Part shown: piece after piece, positions 47,264-59,399 of the stretch
How positions within the stretch are numbered: position 1 is the stretch's first letter
How the letters are laid out: each line of letters opens with the position of its first letter
DNA from: Heterobilharzia americana
Lineage: Eukaryota; Platyhelminthes; Trematoda; Strigeidida; Schistosomatidae
NCBI GenBank assembly: GCA_944470555.2
Contig: OX104134.1
Location: 107,688,701 to 107,752,700 of the forward strand
Length of the DNA stretch: 64,000 bases
Direction: 5' to 3'
Program-made: the position numbers and the translations under genes
Notes under the pieces: generated by a model
Database searches by the model: none
Told to the model about the DNA's origin: nothing
The model's input: only the letters and a program-made list of their open reading frames with translations

Positions 47264-48877
47264 TTGCACACAAGTGCATCGACTCAAGTTACCACATTTC
47301 ACAGCAGCATACAAAGAACAGATGGACAGAAAAAGACTGATGTTAAAATGGATGAAGTTGTGCGAGAGAATAAATAATTTGAAGGTAGAGGTTAGTGTAA
47401 ATACTCAAGCTTTAGACGATGTCAAGGAGTGAACACATTTCCAACCACCGAGAGAACTCAACCACTGATTCCTTTCGTCTTGGGGATCTCAGTCAAACAG
47501 TCTACATTTCCCCACACAACCCAGACCCATAGTCACGGACGTGATGGACTGGTACCACCTCTTGGTCTGGTCACATTGAACCCCCTTCCAATCTTGTCCA
47601 ACCCAACCCGCCCCCAACATGGCACGTAGAGGTGGACGTTGGCTCGACATTAGCAGTACATGTCCAAGCCATCTCAGTTGACCGAGGTTCACAACCTCAT
47701 CAACTAACTTGCCTGTCTTGCCTAGTTACCCTTCGCCTGACCTCATCATTGCTCACATGGTGTTTACTCCAAACGCGAACAGTGTAATGCTACGAAGACA
47801 CCTGTGATCAAATCCCTGTAATCGATTCACGTCTTCTACTTTCCACAGTCATGCTTCGCAGTCGTATAACAGGACAGGACGTACTGCTGCGCAGTAGTTT
47901 CGTTCTTTGATGGGTAGTCGGATATCTCGCTAGTCGGCTCCACAGATGATCCAAGATGGCAAATGCCAAACGAGCTTCCTGTATCTGAGCTAAGATTTCG
48001 TCAGCAACCAACTCAAGTGGTCGACACACTCCACCACTTCACTCTTATCCTGGAAGATCATCTTACATTTGACAGGTGCCAGTGAAATGCATGCTAGCCA
48101 AACATACTCAGATTTCTGCTCAATGCGTTTACACGATCCTGCGTTTTGTCAGTGTCTTAACCTACTAGCAGGAGGATGTCATCCACATATTCTAAGTCAA
48201 CCAGATGAATTTCAGGTGAGTAGGTGAGTCCTTGTGAAGTTGGGCGTACCTAAGGTTATGTCCATAGTGCTGTTCAGTAAGCAATTTGAGCTTCTTAGAC
48301 TAAGTAGTTGGCCATGCCTGTCGTAAATGAATCCAATTAATTGAGGTAAGGGATAGGTCATATTAGACTAATGGAAAAAGGTGCATCAGTTCAGTATGCT
48401 ACAGTTTATAACACTACAACGAGAACGAATGATCAGAAATACAATGGTATTACAACAAAGGAATAGGATATAAGACGACAGAGACTGGTAAAATGAGAGT
48501 TGGTGAAGATGTCTTATGTTTTGAAGACGGTGAACAATGGTCAAGTCGACACAAAAGTGATTCATTTTGACTAACGTCTTCCGTCACTGATTTCTAATAT
48601 GTCGACGATCTCAACGAGGCAGTTTACACATTTTGGTCTTGTCACCCTTCACGCAATCCGCAACCTAATCTTAGTTAAACTTATATGACGCCATGAGATA
48701 GGCAGTAGTTTAGGATCCACAACAAATGTTCATGTCACTTTAATTGGTTAAATTTACAGCTTGAACTATGAACTTATAGTCCTCACCTAGCACTCTTAGA
48801 ATAAAGTTAACACTGCTTACGGTATTTCCTGCACATAACCAGCTTACTAGAACTGATGAAAATTCTCAAATAAATGA
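47264..48877 (-). repeat. Right arm of a 1.6-kb inverted repeat
   Basis: Inverted copy of 43010-44622; the spacer between the arms is about 2.6 kb. It holds the same RTE fragments with the same stops. If RAB3GAP1 is transcribed through here, the intron RNA can fold into a hairpin of about 1.6 kb. Confidence 0.9.
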
Positions 48878-48999
48878 TCAAACTGAAGGATTGCATCACT
48901 ACTCCTTATGATTATACTGAAAGGAGGAAGGACGGGTCCTGGAAGAAAACTAATTTATGTGTTAATTTATTATTTTGTGATCTACACGTCAGTCAGGCA

Positions 49000-51050
49000 G
49001 TTAATGTCAGCCCAGAACCTAACATTACTGCCTAAAGATCAAAGTCATCACATCTCACATGAGCATATCACTATAGAATTTAATATCAAATTTGCGGATA
49101 GGGTCAACTATGGACGCATAATCTGGATAGTGAATTAAAGATATGATACTCGACAAGCTCCTCGGATAAGGCAAAGTAGAAAGAAGACACGACTGATCTT
49201 AAGAGAGTTAACTTTAATCGAAGAGTATGAATCTAGGAGCTAACATCTTGTGTGTACATACAAAGTGGGCGTCCCTGGGATAAACACACAAATTAGCATA
49301 ATAACAATGGAAGAACAAACAACGAGAAAATAGCGATGGAGATGGAGAAAGATGATTTTAAATCTCTGAGAAGCAAATTTGTGTATTTCAAGCGAAAACA
49401 TTCAACTTCAAGGATTTAACATTTCCATTAGTTGCCAAGGTCAAAGATAAGAGAAATAGGTAAAAGAGTCATCAAAAGTAGTCAAAGTCGTGAGGGGAGG
49501 TGAAGGGAGTGTAGTGCAATAAAGAAGTTCAATATGACGATTAACATGCAGATCAGTGGATGCATCTGGGACTGATTTTCAGTCATATCATCCACAGTCT
49601 CATATCAGAGATTTCGGTTGATACACAGTTATTTGTTTTCACTTAGGACACAAACACGGTACAACATGGGCACGAAGAGATGCGAAGTAAAATATAATGT
49701 AACTTTACGAAGACACAAGAAATGAAATAAAGAGTGAAAACTAAAATAGAACTGGGTTATTGAAAAAGTGGACCCAAAGATACATTCAAATAAGCATTCA
49801 CTACCTTCGTCTTACGTTTCGATAATAGGAGAAACAAAAAAGCTACATCATGCTCCTTACCGGTTTCGATTCTGAGCCATTTCTGTTACTGCTCCAAGGC
49901 GCTGGGCTTCCACGCTATCTAGGGAAGCGTGATGCACCTACAGATGCATGCACATACGCAAAGCAGGACCTCCCGCACTAACACGTTGCATATTTAGACT
50001 TTCCTAGCAAGATTAACACCACGATGGCATCAAAGGTGACCCATATTGTCATGTGCCATTCTGGCTTTCGGTAAACGGTTGAAAATCTCACTACTTAGAC
50101 CTCCACCAGCGCTGACACAACTACCCAGGTACATAAACTTTTCCCTAACATCCAACGGCTCACCAGTAAGGCCAGGTGTATGTAGATGCTCCGGTCGATA
50201 TCGTACAAGCACTTTTCAATTCCATGGTATGAAGCACACCATACTTACGATGGATGATTTTTAACCAGCTGAGTGTGATTTGGGTAATCAGCATGTTGTT
50301 GCCTGGTAAAAAAAATATCGTCCACATGCTCGAAATCAGAAAGTCTTCCATTTATCAATAAATCAACATCACCATCGCACACTTCTTTCAAGGAGGATAT
50401 CGATGAAGAAGTTAATGGAGAAATCTGGCAGCCCTGACTAACTCTAATATTAATTCGGAAGGATGGAAATACGTCGAAGCAAGCCTTCATTCTACCTCAT
50501 GTTAAAGTATAAGGCTAGAAAACCTCTCAGGGAAACCAATCTCTGACAGAGAATTCCAGACTACAACCTTTCCCAACAAATCAAGAGCAGCACCGATATC
50601 TAGGAATAAAATGATTGTTGGTTTATAATACTCGTTAAGGTATTCAAGTATTTGGAGGAGGACTAACATGTGATCAGTGCATCTATAACCTTAACGAAAC
50701 CTAGCACCCCACTCATGGATCACACTCTCACGCGCTTCGCCCAGACTTCGCAACATGATAGAAGTCAATAATTTAAAAGCTACCAATAGCAGACTGACAC
50801 ATGAATGATTACCGCATTCATTACATAGTTACTGTTTCCAAATAGTTACAACAATCTCATATTGCCGTATCTTTCGAAATATGTAGTCAGCTACCTGACT
50901 ACTCTCATCTCCCCATAAAAAAAGCCAGGCGTAGGTTGTTTAGGACAAGTGCCTTATGGAGCTTTAGTACTTGAAGTCCATTCTGAACACTTGCTTTGAT
51001 CAGTTAGTCGATGCGACCGATAACGGAGCATAAAATATTGAGGTAGATTT
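49000..51050 (-). mobile_element. RTE-clade RT to 3' end (family 1 relative), old copy
   Basis: On the - strand: ILFLDIGAALDLLGK (motif A remnant, about 50600), RVSQGCQISPL (motif B, about 50440), FEHVDDIFF (motif C, about 50330), then GEPLDVREKFMYLGSCVSAG (about 50110), and a 3' tail near 49004-49060. It differs more from the other copies than they do from each other, so it is an older or separate subfamily. Confidence 0.65.
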
Positions 51051-51289
51051 TACTAAAGAAGCGCCTTCAAACTACTCTCAGATTCAGCTCCTGCTTGAAT
51101 TTAAAAGCAAAGGAATTGGGCACGCACGCTATTATACTCGTTGACTACCGGAATACACCGATGAGAATCATGAAGCTGCCAGTAACTCGTGAGAACATCG
51201 AGTTTACTAAAGATACGTTCTTTAAACACATATGCAACTCTGTTTGTTGTTTTCGAGCAGCCAATGTTCATCTATGATGTCCGAAGGTT

Positions 51290-51430
51290 CAGCAAATATC
51301 ACCGACATCAAAATCCGACCAAACGTTACTGCATAAAAGTCTACGTTGCCAGAACTCATATCAGCAAAGAAAACTTAACAAAAGACAGTTCAGCGAAGAA
51401 AATGTTTTTCCGTGTTCTAATAATCACCAT
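51290..51430 (-). mobile_element. RTE 3' tail fragment
   Basis: A short - strand tail (GTTACTGCATAAAAGTC-type region, then CCAGAACTCATATCAGC) directly before the next RTE copy. Confidence 0.45.
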
Positions 51431-52001
51431 CATCTATCAACACAGGACTAGGCATTACTGCCTAACGGTCAGAAATGCCACACCTCATATCACTACATCA
51501 AGTAAGAAGACAGCGAGGTGAAAGATGAAGGAAAGAAAATTCAGCCAAGAGAAATATAAAGTATGAGAAGAGAGAAAGGAATAATGAGAAAATAATGAGA
51601 TTCACCACAGCGTCGTTAAGATGACATCGGTTTTCAGGCATGCCATCAACTACAGTCTCCAACCACTGGTTTCTCTTGTCCCGTGGACCCCAACCACCTA
51701 GTCTGCATCGCCCTACATGGCTCAAACCAACAGTCAGAGACTTCATACATTGGTGCCATGTTTTAGTCTGGCCACCTCGAACCTTTTCCCAGCCTCAACC
51801 TACTTCGACCAACATTGTGTGACAAGGATACGTAATATTTGCCCTAACCATCTCGGTCGATGAAGGTTCATAATCTCCTCAACTGATTTACATCGGCTTC
51901 CTAAAATTCTATAAAACTGACGTCTGCGTTACTCACGTGATGACGCCACGCAATACAGCCTCTACTATGAAGGCAACGGTGGTCAAACACTTGAAGCCTT
52001 C

Positions 52002-52646
52002 TCATGTCTTCCACCTTGAATGGCCATGTTTCAAAGCCATACAGTAGAAAAGACTGGACTGCTGTGGATCACACACCACCCTTAATAGACAATCGGATAT
52101 CACGGCGGCACCATAGGTGGCGTAAATTGACAAAAGCCAGCTGACCCTTTTGTACCGTGTACAGATTTCATCGGCAACTAACCCTCCAGGGTTGATCCTA
52201 CCTCCCAGGTAAGTGAAGTGGTCAACACACTCAACCACTTCACTCTCTATTCTTAGCCGCAGCACCATTGAAGACCAGTCCTGGAGCAACAATTTGCATT
52301 CGGGTGGTAAAAACCGCATCCCAAACATTCTCAAATTCCAACTCAAAGTGTTCAGAAGACTCTGAATCTTGTCAGCGTCTTCACCTAACAGGACTATCTC
52401 ATCTGCACATTCTAGGTCTAACGAAAATTCATCTGCGATTAGATCAAAGTCAGTGTAATTAGGTGACGAGAGGGAAACCTCCATAAGTATATCTATGATA
52501 AAATTAAATAAGGATGCAGACAGTGGACACCCTTGACAGACACCACTCAATGAACATAGCTCCCCGGATATCTCACCATAGGCTCTAACACACCCACAAG
52601 TGCTCGAGTAAACAGCCTTCAATAAGGTGATGTACTTACTCAGCAC
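52002..52646 (-). pseudogene. RTE reverse transcriptase, motifs B to C-terminus
   Basis: A 214-codon frame with GVCQGCPLSASLFNFIID (motif B), LECADEIVLLGEDADKIQSL (motif C region), FGMRFLPPECKLLLQDW and VDHFTYLGGRINPGGL. Motif C has CADE rather than the usual ADD, so the second catalytic Asp is Glu. The finger and motif A part (52665-52856, RQAGFRPGHGCID then LNLKAAFDFID) is cut off from it by one stop codon. 36326-36970 is almost identical. Confidence 0.85.
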
Positions 52647-53299
52647 GCCTTTCAGTGACAGACATTACCATAAGACTTGTCGATCAATGAAGTCGAATGC
52701 CGCCTTCAGGTTGAGAAATACAGCTATTGTCGGACATCGGCAAGCGTCCCTGTGTTCCAAAACCTTGTGCAGTGTGAATATTCGGTCGATACACCCGTGG
52801 CCAGGTCTAAAGCCTGCTTGCCTAGTTTTCTCGGGCTTGCTGTTCCCCAGCTCCACTCAGGCGTCGAAGAATTATGGAACCTAGAATGTTAGACACTATG
52901 TTCGTCAGGCTGGTTCCTCTATGGTCATCACAAGAGGACTTCTCGCCTTTCTTGAAGACTGGGATAATCAGTGATTTAGACCAGTCAGAGGGGAGCGTGT
53001 TTGATTCCCATATACTGGCTAACACTTCCGTTAACCTGACTAAGAGCATCTCAAAACTATCCTTGCACACCTCTGGAGATAGTCTGTCTGGTCCTGCTGC
53101 CCTTCCTCATTTCAGGTTACCTACCACTTTCTCAACTTCTTCTAGTGCTGGGGTCCTATCTCTATGTCCCATTCAGGATCCTACTGGATAGCTTGCAACG
53201 CAATCGTGGCTGGAGGCCAGTTAAACTGTTCCTCGAAGTGTTCTGGCCATCGTTTCAGTCGTCTCCACTGCGGGTGAATCGCTGGCCCTTCCTTCTCCG

Positions 53300-54268
53300 T
53301 TACAGTCTCACTATCTGTTGTTGGTCTTTTCCCCCAGTCTCCTTAATAAGTCTAAATATGGTCTTCAGAGCTGCTTTTAAAGCAGACTGAAGAAGGCACC
53401 AAGCTTCTTCTCGATGAGTGACAGTATTTTGTTCCGATAACTGCCTAGCCAACTTCTCACTGAACACGCCTTTGATGTCTTCGTTGTCGAGCTGCACACG
53501 TAGTCGGTTTGTTGCCAAACGTTTTCTACTTCCATTGGGACGCAGGCACATACGTGCTCGGACCAACGCGTGGTCGCTGTCCAAACACATACTCCAGAAG
53601 GAGCAGCAGTCTTCCACCGATCCTCTCCAGAGACGACTGATAACAATGTGGTTTGTCTGTGTCCATCGCTGAGTTGAGCTCGGTGGACGCCAGGTCAGAC
53701 AGTGCCTTTCTTTATGTCTGAAATTTGTGCTGGCTAAAAATAGGCGGTTATCTGAGCATAGTTGTAATAGGCGATCACCGTTATCTGTACGTTCAGCTGG
53801 GATTCCGAAAGTGCCACCTAAGTGCCTTTCTGCCTCACTCAGTCTACCCACCTGTGCGTTGAGGTCACCTGCAACAACCAACACGTCCGAACGTTTGGCT
53901 TTCGAGAGGAGGTTAGACAGTTTATGGTAGAACTCGTCCTTCACTTCATCCGAGCTGCAGTCAGTGGGTGCGTAAGCAGAGATTACAAAGAGACAACGGC
54001 GAGTCTCACTATTCCTTTTAGTTCTCACTGTGCCGTTCAGCCTCATAGCGCAGAGGCGACTATCAACTGGGATCCAGTCTAGTAGTGAGTTTTCTGCCCT
54101 GCTGCTTAATGCTATACCTACACCTGCAAGACCACGAGAGCTAGCTATCGAATCTCCAGAAACTCGAAGGGTGAATTTTGTGCATTCACCAGATTGGTCA
54201 GGAGAGGTCAGGTGAATAACCACACTTGGGTCCTGTATGCGTGTCTCACAAACACAGCACACATCCAT
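53300..54268 (-). pseudogene. RTE apurinic-like endonuclease and start of linker
   Basis: A 322-codon frame. From the first Met: CETRIQD (Glu 8, metal ligand), VISAYAPTD (catalytic Tyr region), GDLNAQVG (Asp and Asn), LTWRPPS and SDHALV (catalytic His pair), all in the usual order for RTE endonucleases. The N-terminal FNVRTLRQ block (54314-54337) is in another frame, so a one-base change separates it. The C-terminal end runs through LLQSALKAALKTIFRLIKET, where linker sequence is missing. Confidence 0.85.
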
Positions 54269-55013
54269 GCCCGAGTTGCTAGAGTCTTTGCCAACGAAGC
54301 CTGTTGGCCAATTTGACGGAGGGTGCGGACATTGAAGGCTCCAATATGTAATTTGGAGCGTGGTTTAAGGAGACCAGGGATGCTGTTCTGTGGACTCAGA
54401 TCGTTGTCGAAGGCTGCAGAGGTAGGAGAAATTGAAGATGATGCAGCATCATTAATTAAGAGACGTGAAGGAAGATTAGAAGGTAATGATGGAGGAGGAG
54501 GATAGCAGTCAGAAGAAACTTGGGTGCTGACAGAGTTGTGAGGGCGGTTGACACTTCCCGGCTGCCCACACCGTGGAAGGCTATTTCTTCTTAAGGTACC
54601 TGAAAGAGATTTGTGTGACCGCAGAGCCCATCGGACATCTGCTTGAGGCCTGTCACACCCAGCCTTTTGAGTATGATTATTTTGAACTTTTGTATTTTTG
54701 GGGCCGGATGGTCGAAAGGAAACGACAAGTGAACCAACACCGCCGGCCCGGCAGACCGTGGGGCGTGGTGGAGTGTGTTATTTTTGGGGCCGACCTTTTC
54801 TAACCCCCCCTTCCACTGAGAAGGCAGCATCAGCTTGGCACTGCTGGTCATCCAAGGGAAACACCTTACTGCTGTCACACCCCATCCAGCTAGCAGCAGT
54901 ACGACTTCGCCCTCAGACCCCCATCATAGTGTAGCAATTTACACTATAACGGTAACTGCTTTTCGTCTAACCACTATCCAACAGGACTTCGAGGGAACAA
55001 GCGTTCCACCAGC

Positions 55014-55080
55014 ATAGCTCGTTGGTCATTGTGATATGCAAGCCCGACCACCACGTCAAGGTAGCAGCTGTCGGTCGGGC
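55014..55080 (-). ncRNA. Candidate HDV-like ribozyme at the 5' end of the near full-length RTE
   Basis: On the - strand: P1 GCCCGACC (55080-55073) with GGTCGGGC (55049-55042), eight Watson-Crick pairs. P3 ACC (55062-55060) with GGT (55052-55050), directly next to P1, with a seven-base loop TTGACGT. P4 TTG/CAA. P2 ACAGCT/AGCTAT (55019-55014) with one mismatch. Compared with the copy at 40760, the outer P1 pair changes from G-C to A-T on both sides, and two others change to G-T. Confidence 0.5.
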
Positions 55081-55599
55081 GTTCTATCTAGTGGCATATC
55101 CGAACACTATCCTGTATGACTGTCTAAAGAACAGTGTAAAGCCATCAACAGCACGAATCTTGAGCATCTAGTTAACTCTGATCAGTGTGCTCCACGAGAG
55201 TCTTCTTTCAAAGTCATTTATAATGTGAAATCAAGCTTTTCGAAGCGAGTGTGTATTTGCCACCTAAACACAGCAGAAACTCTGCCAAACCAACACTACA
55301 AGTCTGGTCTTCACGTTCAAAAGAGGTATATGCAATCCTTAAATTTGTCTTGGTCGTAATCTCTCTAAGACGGTTTAATCATTTCTTCCTTTATTTACTA
55401 TAATTCTATAAGTAATTCTGATGACCTCGAGTTGACCTTCTAACCGTTATCATCTTGCGACTTTACTGACCGCTTTTGACGACTTTATATTGACCGCTTA
55501 GCTACTTACGAATATATATTCTGTTGAAACAACGATTATGATGATTTTTCGAAAACACATTTTCTTCGCCAAACTGTCTTTTGTTAGTTTTTTATGTCA

Positions 55600-56335
55600 T
55601 CATATCAAGCGGGAAATCACTAAGATAAAAGATTAAGAAATAAAGAAGAGTCGGTCTAAAGAGGTAAAAGGAGTTGAAAGGAAGAAGGAGGAATAAGAAA
55701 ATACTGAATTCAGTATGTTGATTAGAATGATGATGTGTGGATACATCTACGCTACCAATATCGTTCTATGTCAAGTCACCTAAAGTTTCCAACAGCCAGT
55801 ATCTGCTGGCATGCAGAATCTAAAGGAGAATTTTACATTTCCCTATACGGCTAACACCAACAATTAGAGAATTCGTGCAGTAATGACAACTGACGATAGG
55901 CTTTGATACGCTCAGTGGTGTTTTTTATAAGCTTTTAGTATAGCATGTGGTCAATACACTCACTACAAAGTTCAAAACTTGCCTGGTTTTCTAGGGCAAG
56001 TAATCTTAGACGTTTAATTACTACAGAAACTATGAAGTTCGTCACGATCATTCTACTGATATTACGAAAGGAGGATTTGTCTTTTTCTTGAAGACGTAGA
56101 CAGTAAGTAACTAAGACGAACCAGAAGGGAATATATATGATCCTCATACGTAGGCTAACACTCCATTCAACCTAACTAATAAGCTTGACTACCGTCTTTA
56201 AAAATTTCTGGTACCGGTTCAACGAAGTCTGTTTCGTCTCCGATTACTTGCAGCCTTCTTAACTTCTACAAACATTGAAGGTCCCATCTCTAGGTTTGCA
56301 TTCAGGATTCGACTGCATAACTGGAAAACAAAGAG
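55600..56335 (-). mobile_element. RTE-clade fragment (family 1), internally deleted
   Basis: 55700-55900 matches the 3' UTR. 55930-56330 matches the RT N-terminal part at 52900-53215 (a CTTGAAGAC and CATACG.AGGCTAACAC layout). The middle of the RT is missing. Confidence 0.65.
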
Positions 56336-56504
56336 AAGATGAAGTCCAGTTACATCTGTTGCATGGGATAAATGAATGATAAATCCTGAACGTACAAACC
56401 GATTTCGGTGAACTGTGCTTCAAGGATATGAGACAATAACTGAAAATTAGATGAACAGATCGGTGAACTATACCTCATGTTGTGATCATAACAGAGAGAC
56501 AGAC

Positions 56505-56835
56505 AAAACCAACATAGGACGTGGTATAACTGCGTAATGGTTCAAGTTGCCACGCCACAAATCATTCTCATCAAGTGAGAATGTATTAAGATGAAAGATG
56601 AAGAAATAAAGAATAAACCAGTCAAAAGTGGTGGGAAGTAGTAAAAAGAGAAGGAGCCGCACGAAAATACTGAATTCAGGATGACGATTAAGATTAAGAT
56701 AATTTATGGATACATCTGCGCCATTGACATGGATTTTGAGTCATGTCAACTAGCCTCCAACCACTACTTTCTGCTATCATGCGGAACCCAACCTGTAAAT
56801 CACCAAGTGTCTCTATAACCAACCCATTCAAACAA
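56505..56835 (-). mobile_element. RTE 3' end fragment (family 1)
   Basis: The tail (AACATAGGACGTGGTATAA) and 3' UTR words (GGATACATCTGCGCCATTGAC) match those at 35735-35950. Confidence 0.65.
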
Positions 56836-56880
56836 CTAAATATTGCGTCTCGCCGCAAGTAGATAACTTTACAATGTAAC

Positions 56881-56881
<1 letters not shown>

Positions 56882-56931
<50 letters not shown>
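56882..56931. repeat. (TA)n array
   Basis: A perfect TA run, again beside an RTE fragment. Confidence 0.95.
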
Positions 56932-56933
<2 letters not shown>

Positions 56934-57329
56934 TTTAAAACTCACTTTGTATAGATGAACAAGAAGGTAAGTGGTATAAAAATCTGGCTGAGATATCCAG
57001 TTTCGGAACGGAATAGTTGACACTCAAGGATAGCCCTACAGACAAAACGTATAGTGAACTAGTGAGTTAAGTTGACTATGTTTAAACTGTGATTCATAAA
57101 TATCTAAAGATAATTGGCAAAGAAATCGAAAGCCTGATTAATTTGATTTCACAAAGATATCGTAGTGGAATCTGTAGATTCGGTTAGACGAAGTTGTGCT
57201 ATTCCTAAACAGTTGATTTAGGCTTACAAGTTACTTCTTGACCGCATTATTAATGGAAGTTTAAAAGTTCATGTCTCTGTGACTTTCCGAATTCTATCAC
57301 TCCTAGATGTTTGGATCTAAAATAGGAAA

Positions 57330-57710
57330 ACACAGTAGATATACCATTTGAGCACTCTGACAGATCACAATTCCATATCAGATTAGTCTATTTGATACAG
57401 CTTAAAGTGATACAGTATCATTTACTGGGTATTTTGAGTAGAATTTATTGCTCATAATCATATCAAAGTAATCATACAACGTTATTACCTGGTTCTGATA
57501 GTTCTATTGTTTTTATTCTCTGATGAAACGCGTAGTAAAATTTCCTATACATCCGGAATTGGGTGTTGCGTCATTTCAACTACACGTGTTAGACGTTGAA
57601 TTGATGAACAAGGGTTCAGTGAACAAAGTCTCTTTCTATCCAACTACATTAGTCCTTAGGACTATTACTCTGCCCCACCCTACTGTGTGTTAGCGTGTTA
57701 TTGCAGGCAT
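57330..57710 (-). repeat. Unclassified dispersed repeat (family X), internally deleted
   Basis: Carries both end blocks of the repeat (TTTGATACAGCTTAAAGTG to TTATTGCTCATAATCATATC, and GGTGTTGCGTCATTTCAAC to TGTGTTAGCGTG), but lacks the coding-like core found at 58590-58880. Confidence 0.5.
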
Positions 57711-58056
57711 ACCTATATGGCTTATTTCTTGTCTGCATTACTCATCTTAGTAGGGGATATCAACCTAGGCTCTTATGTTCGGCTAACTTGACTGGTTTAT
57801 CAGAGTCCTGAAGTTTATCTTGGATACATACAGAACCGAAACTAAGGCCTCCATTCCGAGGGGTCAGTAAGCAAATAGTTTGCGTCAAAACTGAACATAA
57901 TTTTTACCCAACAAAGAGCTTCAATTCAATTTTGAAATATTAATGCTTTTCAGTAATCCAATTAGTGTCATATATCATAAAACACATTGGTCAAATCAAT
58001 GTAGGACATACTTAAAAGTAACGATGGAATTTTTTACAGCAATGATGAAAACATAC

Positions 58057-58309
58057 CAATTTGGATAAAAATATCTCTTTTAATCCACCAAGATGTGTGC
58101 AAGTTGCCAATATATCGCTTTCAATACGACAACTAGTAAAATCAATATTTAAAGAGCCAATCCAAGATGAAGATGATGATGTCAGTGAGGAGTTAATGCT
58201 GCTACCACCAGAACGAGAATTTTGTACATAATCACTTGATTTCAGACCACACGAAGCAACCAAGCCAAAATAAGTATACCCATAATGTTCAACTAGAACT
58301 GGTATAGGA
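58057..58309 (-). CDS. RAB3GAP1: RAB3GAP1 coding exon (5' part)
   Basis: Acceptor ATCAATAAAG; one base completes a Cys codon, then PIPVLVEHYGYTYFGLVASC, a Ser-rich loop, and NIDFTSCRIESDILATCTHL followed by GGLKEIFLSKL, to donor GTATGT in phase 0. The family has VPLFVQIHHKWRRMYVGEC and then THLSGLLDIFKSKI at this place. Using the weaker acceptor at 58309 keeps both the frame and the similarity; an acceptor at 58298 would break the frame. Confidence 0.85.
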
Positions 58310-58439
58310 CTTTATTGATACAAGTAGAAAAAAGAGACTTTAGAACAAATAGCAACATTTTCTCGAATAGGAAAATATATTACTACTCGATATTAATATA
58401 TTGGGTAATTGTGGCAGTGTAATTCACTAAATAAATGCA

Positions 58440-59115
58440 GGTTTACGTACACGATCAAGAGTTACATATTAGATTTGTTTATTTGATATACAGCACAGTG
58501 ATACAGTATTATTTACTTGACGACGTTTCCAGCACAAGTTATTGCTCATAATCATATCAATGTAATCACAAAATTTTCGACATCTGATTTTTATAGTCCT
58601 GTTGTGAGAAACGACAAGACTGAGAACCAGGAAGAAATGTTTATAATCGATATCTTCCGCAGTAGTGATCAAATATTGTACGCTTTCCGTTAAAACAGTC
58701 ATTTGCACAATGTGTTTCATTTCCTCTTCTGCTTGTATCTTCATTTGCTATTAATATGCTCACTTTGTCTCTTGCGTCTCTCTTGACAAAATCTCTACCC
58801 ATTGCTGGTAATTGCCTATGATTTCTGCCACCCTCTCAGCATATAAAACTTACATCCATTCTGATCAGTAGTGCCCACTACACTATCACCTTATATTCTT
58901 TGCTTTTACTGGTGGTAAAATTTTCTACTTTTCTGGTATAGGTGTTGCATCATCCCTATTACATATGTTGGGTGTTGATTCGATAAACTAAGATTTAGTA
59001 ATTAACCTCTCCCTCCAATTAACTATAAGTACAGTGGTTTTATCCCATCCTATTGTGTGGTTGTGTGTTAGTGCGTGTATTGCAATAGTTGAGATGTGAT
59101 TACTTTGGTATGGTT
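58440..59115 (-). repeat. Unclassified dispersed repeat (family X), longest copy
   Basis: Read in + coordinates: an end block (58460-58590) as at 57340, the coding-like core (58590-58880) shared with 32480-32770, and the other end block (58900-59115) as at 57540 and 28960. No terminal repeats and no enzyme motif were seen. Confidence 0.55.
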
Positions 59116-59399
59116 ATGAGTAATAATTTAAGCTAGAATCGTAATCAAGTAAACAATAAGGTATGCCGTATCAAATAAATAAATCTAATATGAAATTACA
59201 TTCCACCACAGTGTCCAAGTTCTACAATTACACGAGAAAAAAAGGCTGACTGAGCGAAGAAACATATTCCTTTTCAACTAAGTCTTCGTCTATGGGTCTA
59301 CACTGATATACAGTTTTAGAATTCAATCACAATACCAATCAAGTCGTGGGGGGTTGGTGAACAATAATTATGGATTTTAAGTGAGTCGTGTTCTTTATG

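Larger units (their letters stand above)
51435..55080 (-). mobile_element. Near full-length RTE-clade non-LTR retrotransposon (family 1, SR2-like)
   Basis: About 3.6 kb on the - strand with, in order, a 5' leader starting in a candidate HDV-like ribozyme, an AP endonuclease, a linker with an internal deletion (near 53375), an RT, the C-terminal region, and a 3' UTR and tail. It is broken by a shift at the start of the endonuclease (about 54270), a one-base loss near 53335, a stop after RT motif A and CADE in motif C. It is in sense orientation within a RAB3GAP1 intron. The SR2 likeness is from memory of the RTE family in schistosomes. Confidence 0.85.

Noticed and set aside
51498..53672. + strand frames across the RTE at 51.4-55.1 kb
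   Set aside because: Shadows of the - strand element; they carry no motif of their own.
58057..58298. Acceptor at 58299 (TACCAG) for the 58-kb exon
   Set aside because: It looks stronger, but breaks the frame from 61671-61784 and loses the conserved Cys and PIPVLVE segment; the weaker site at 58310 fits both.
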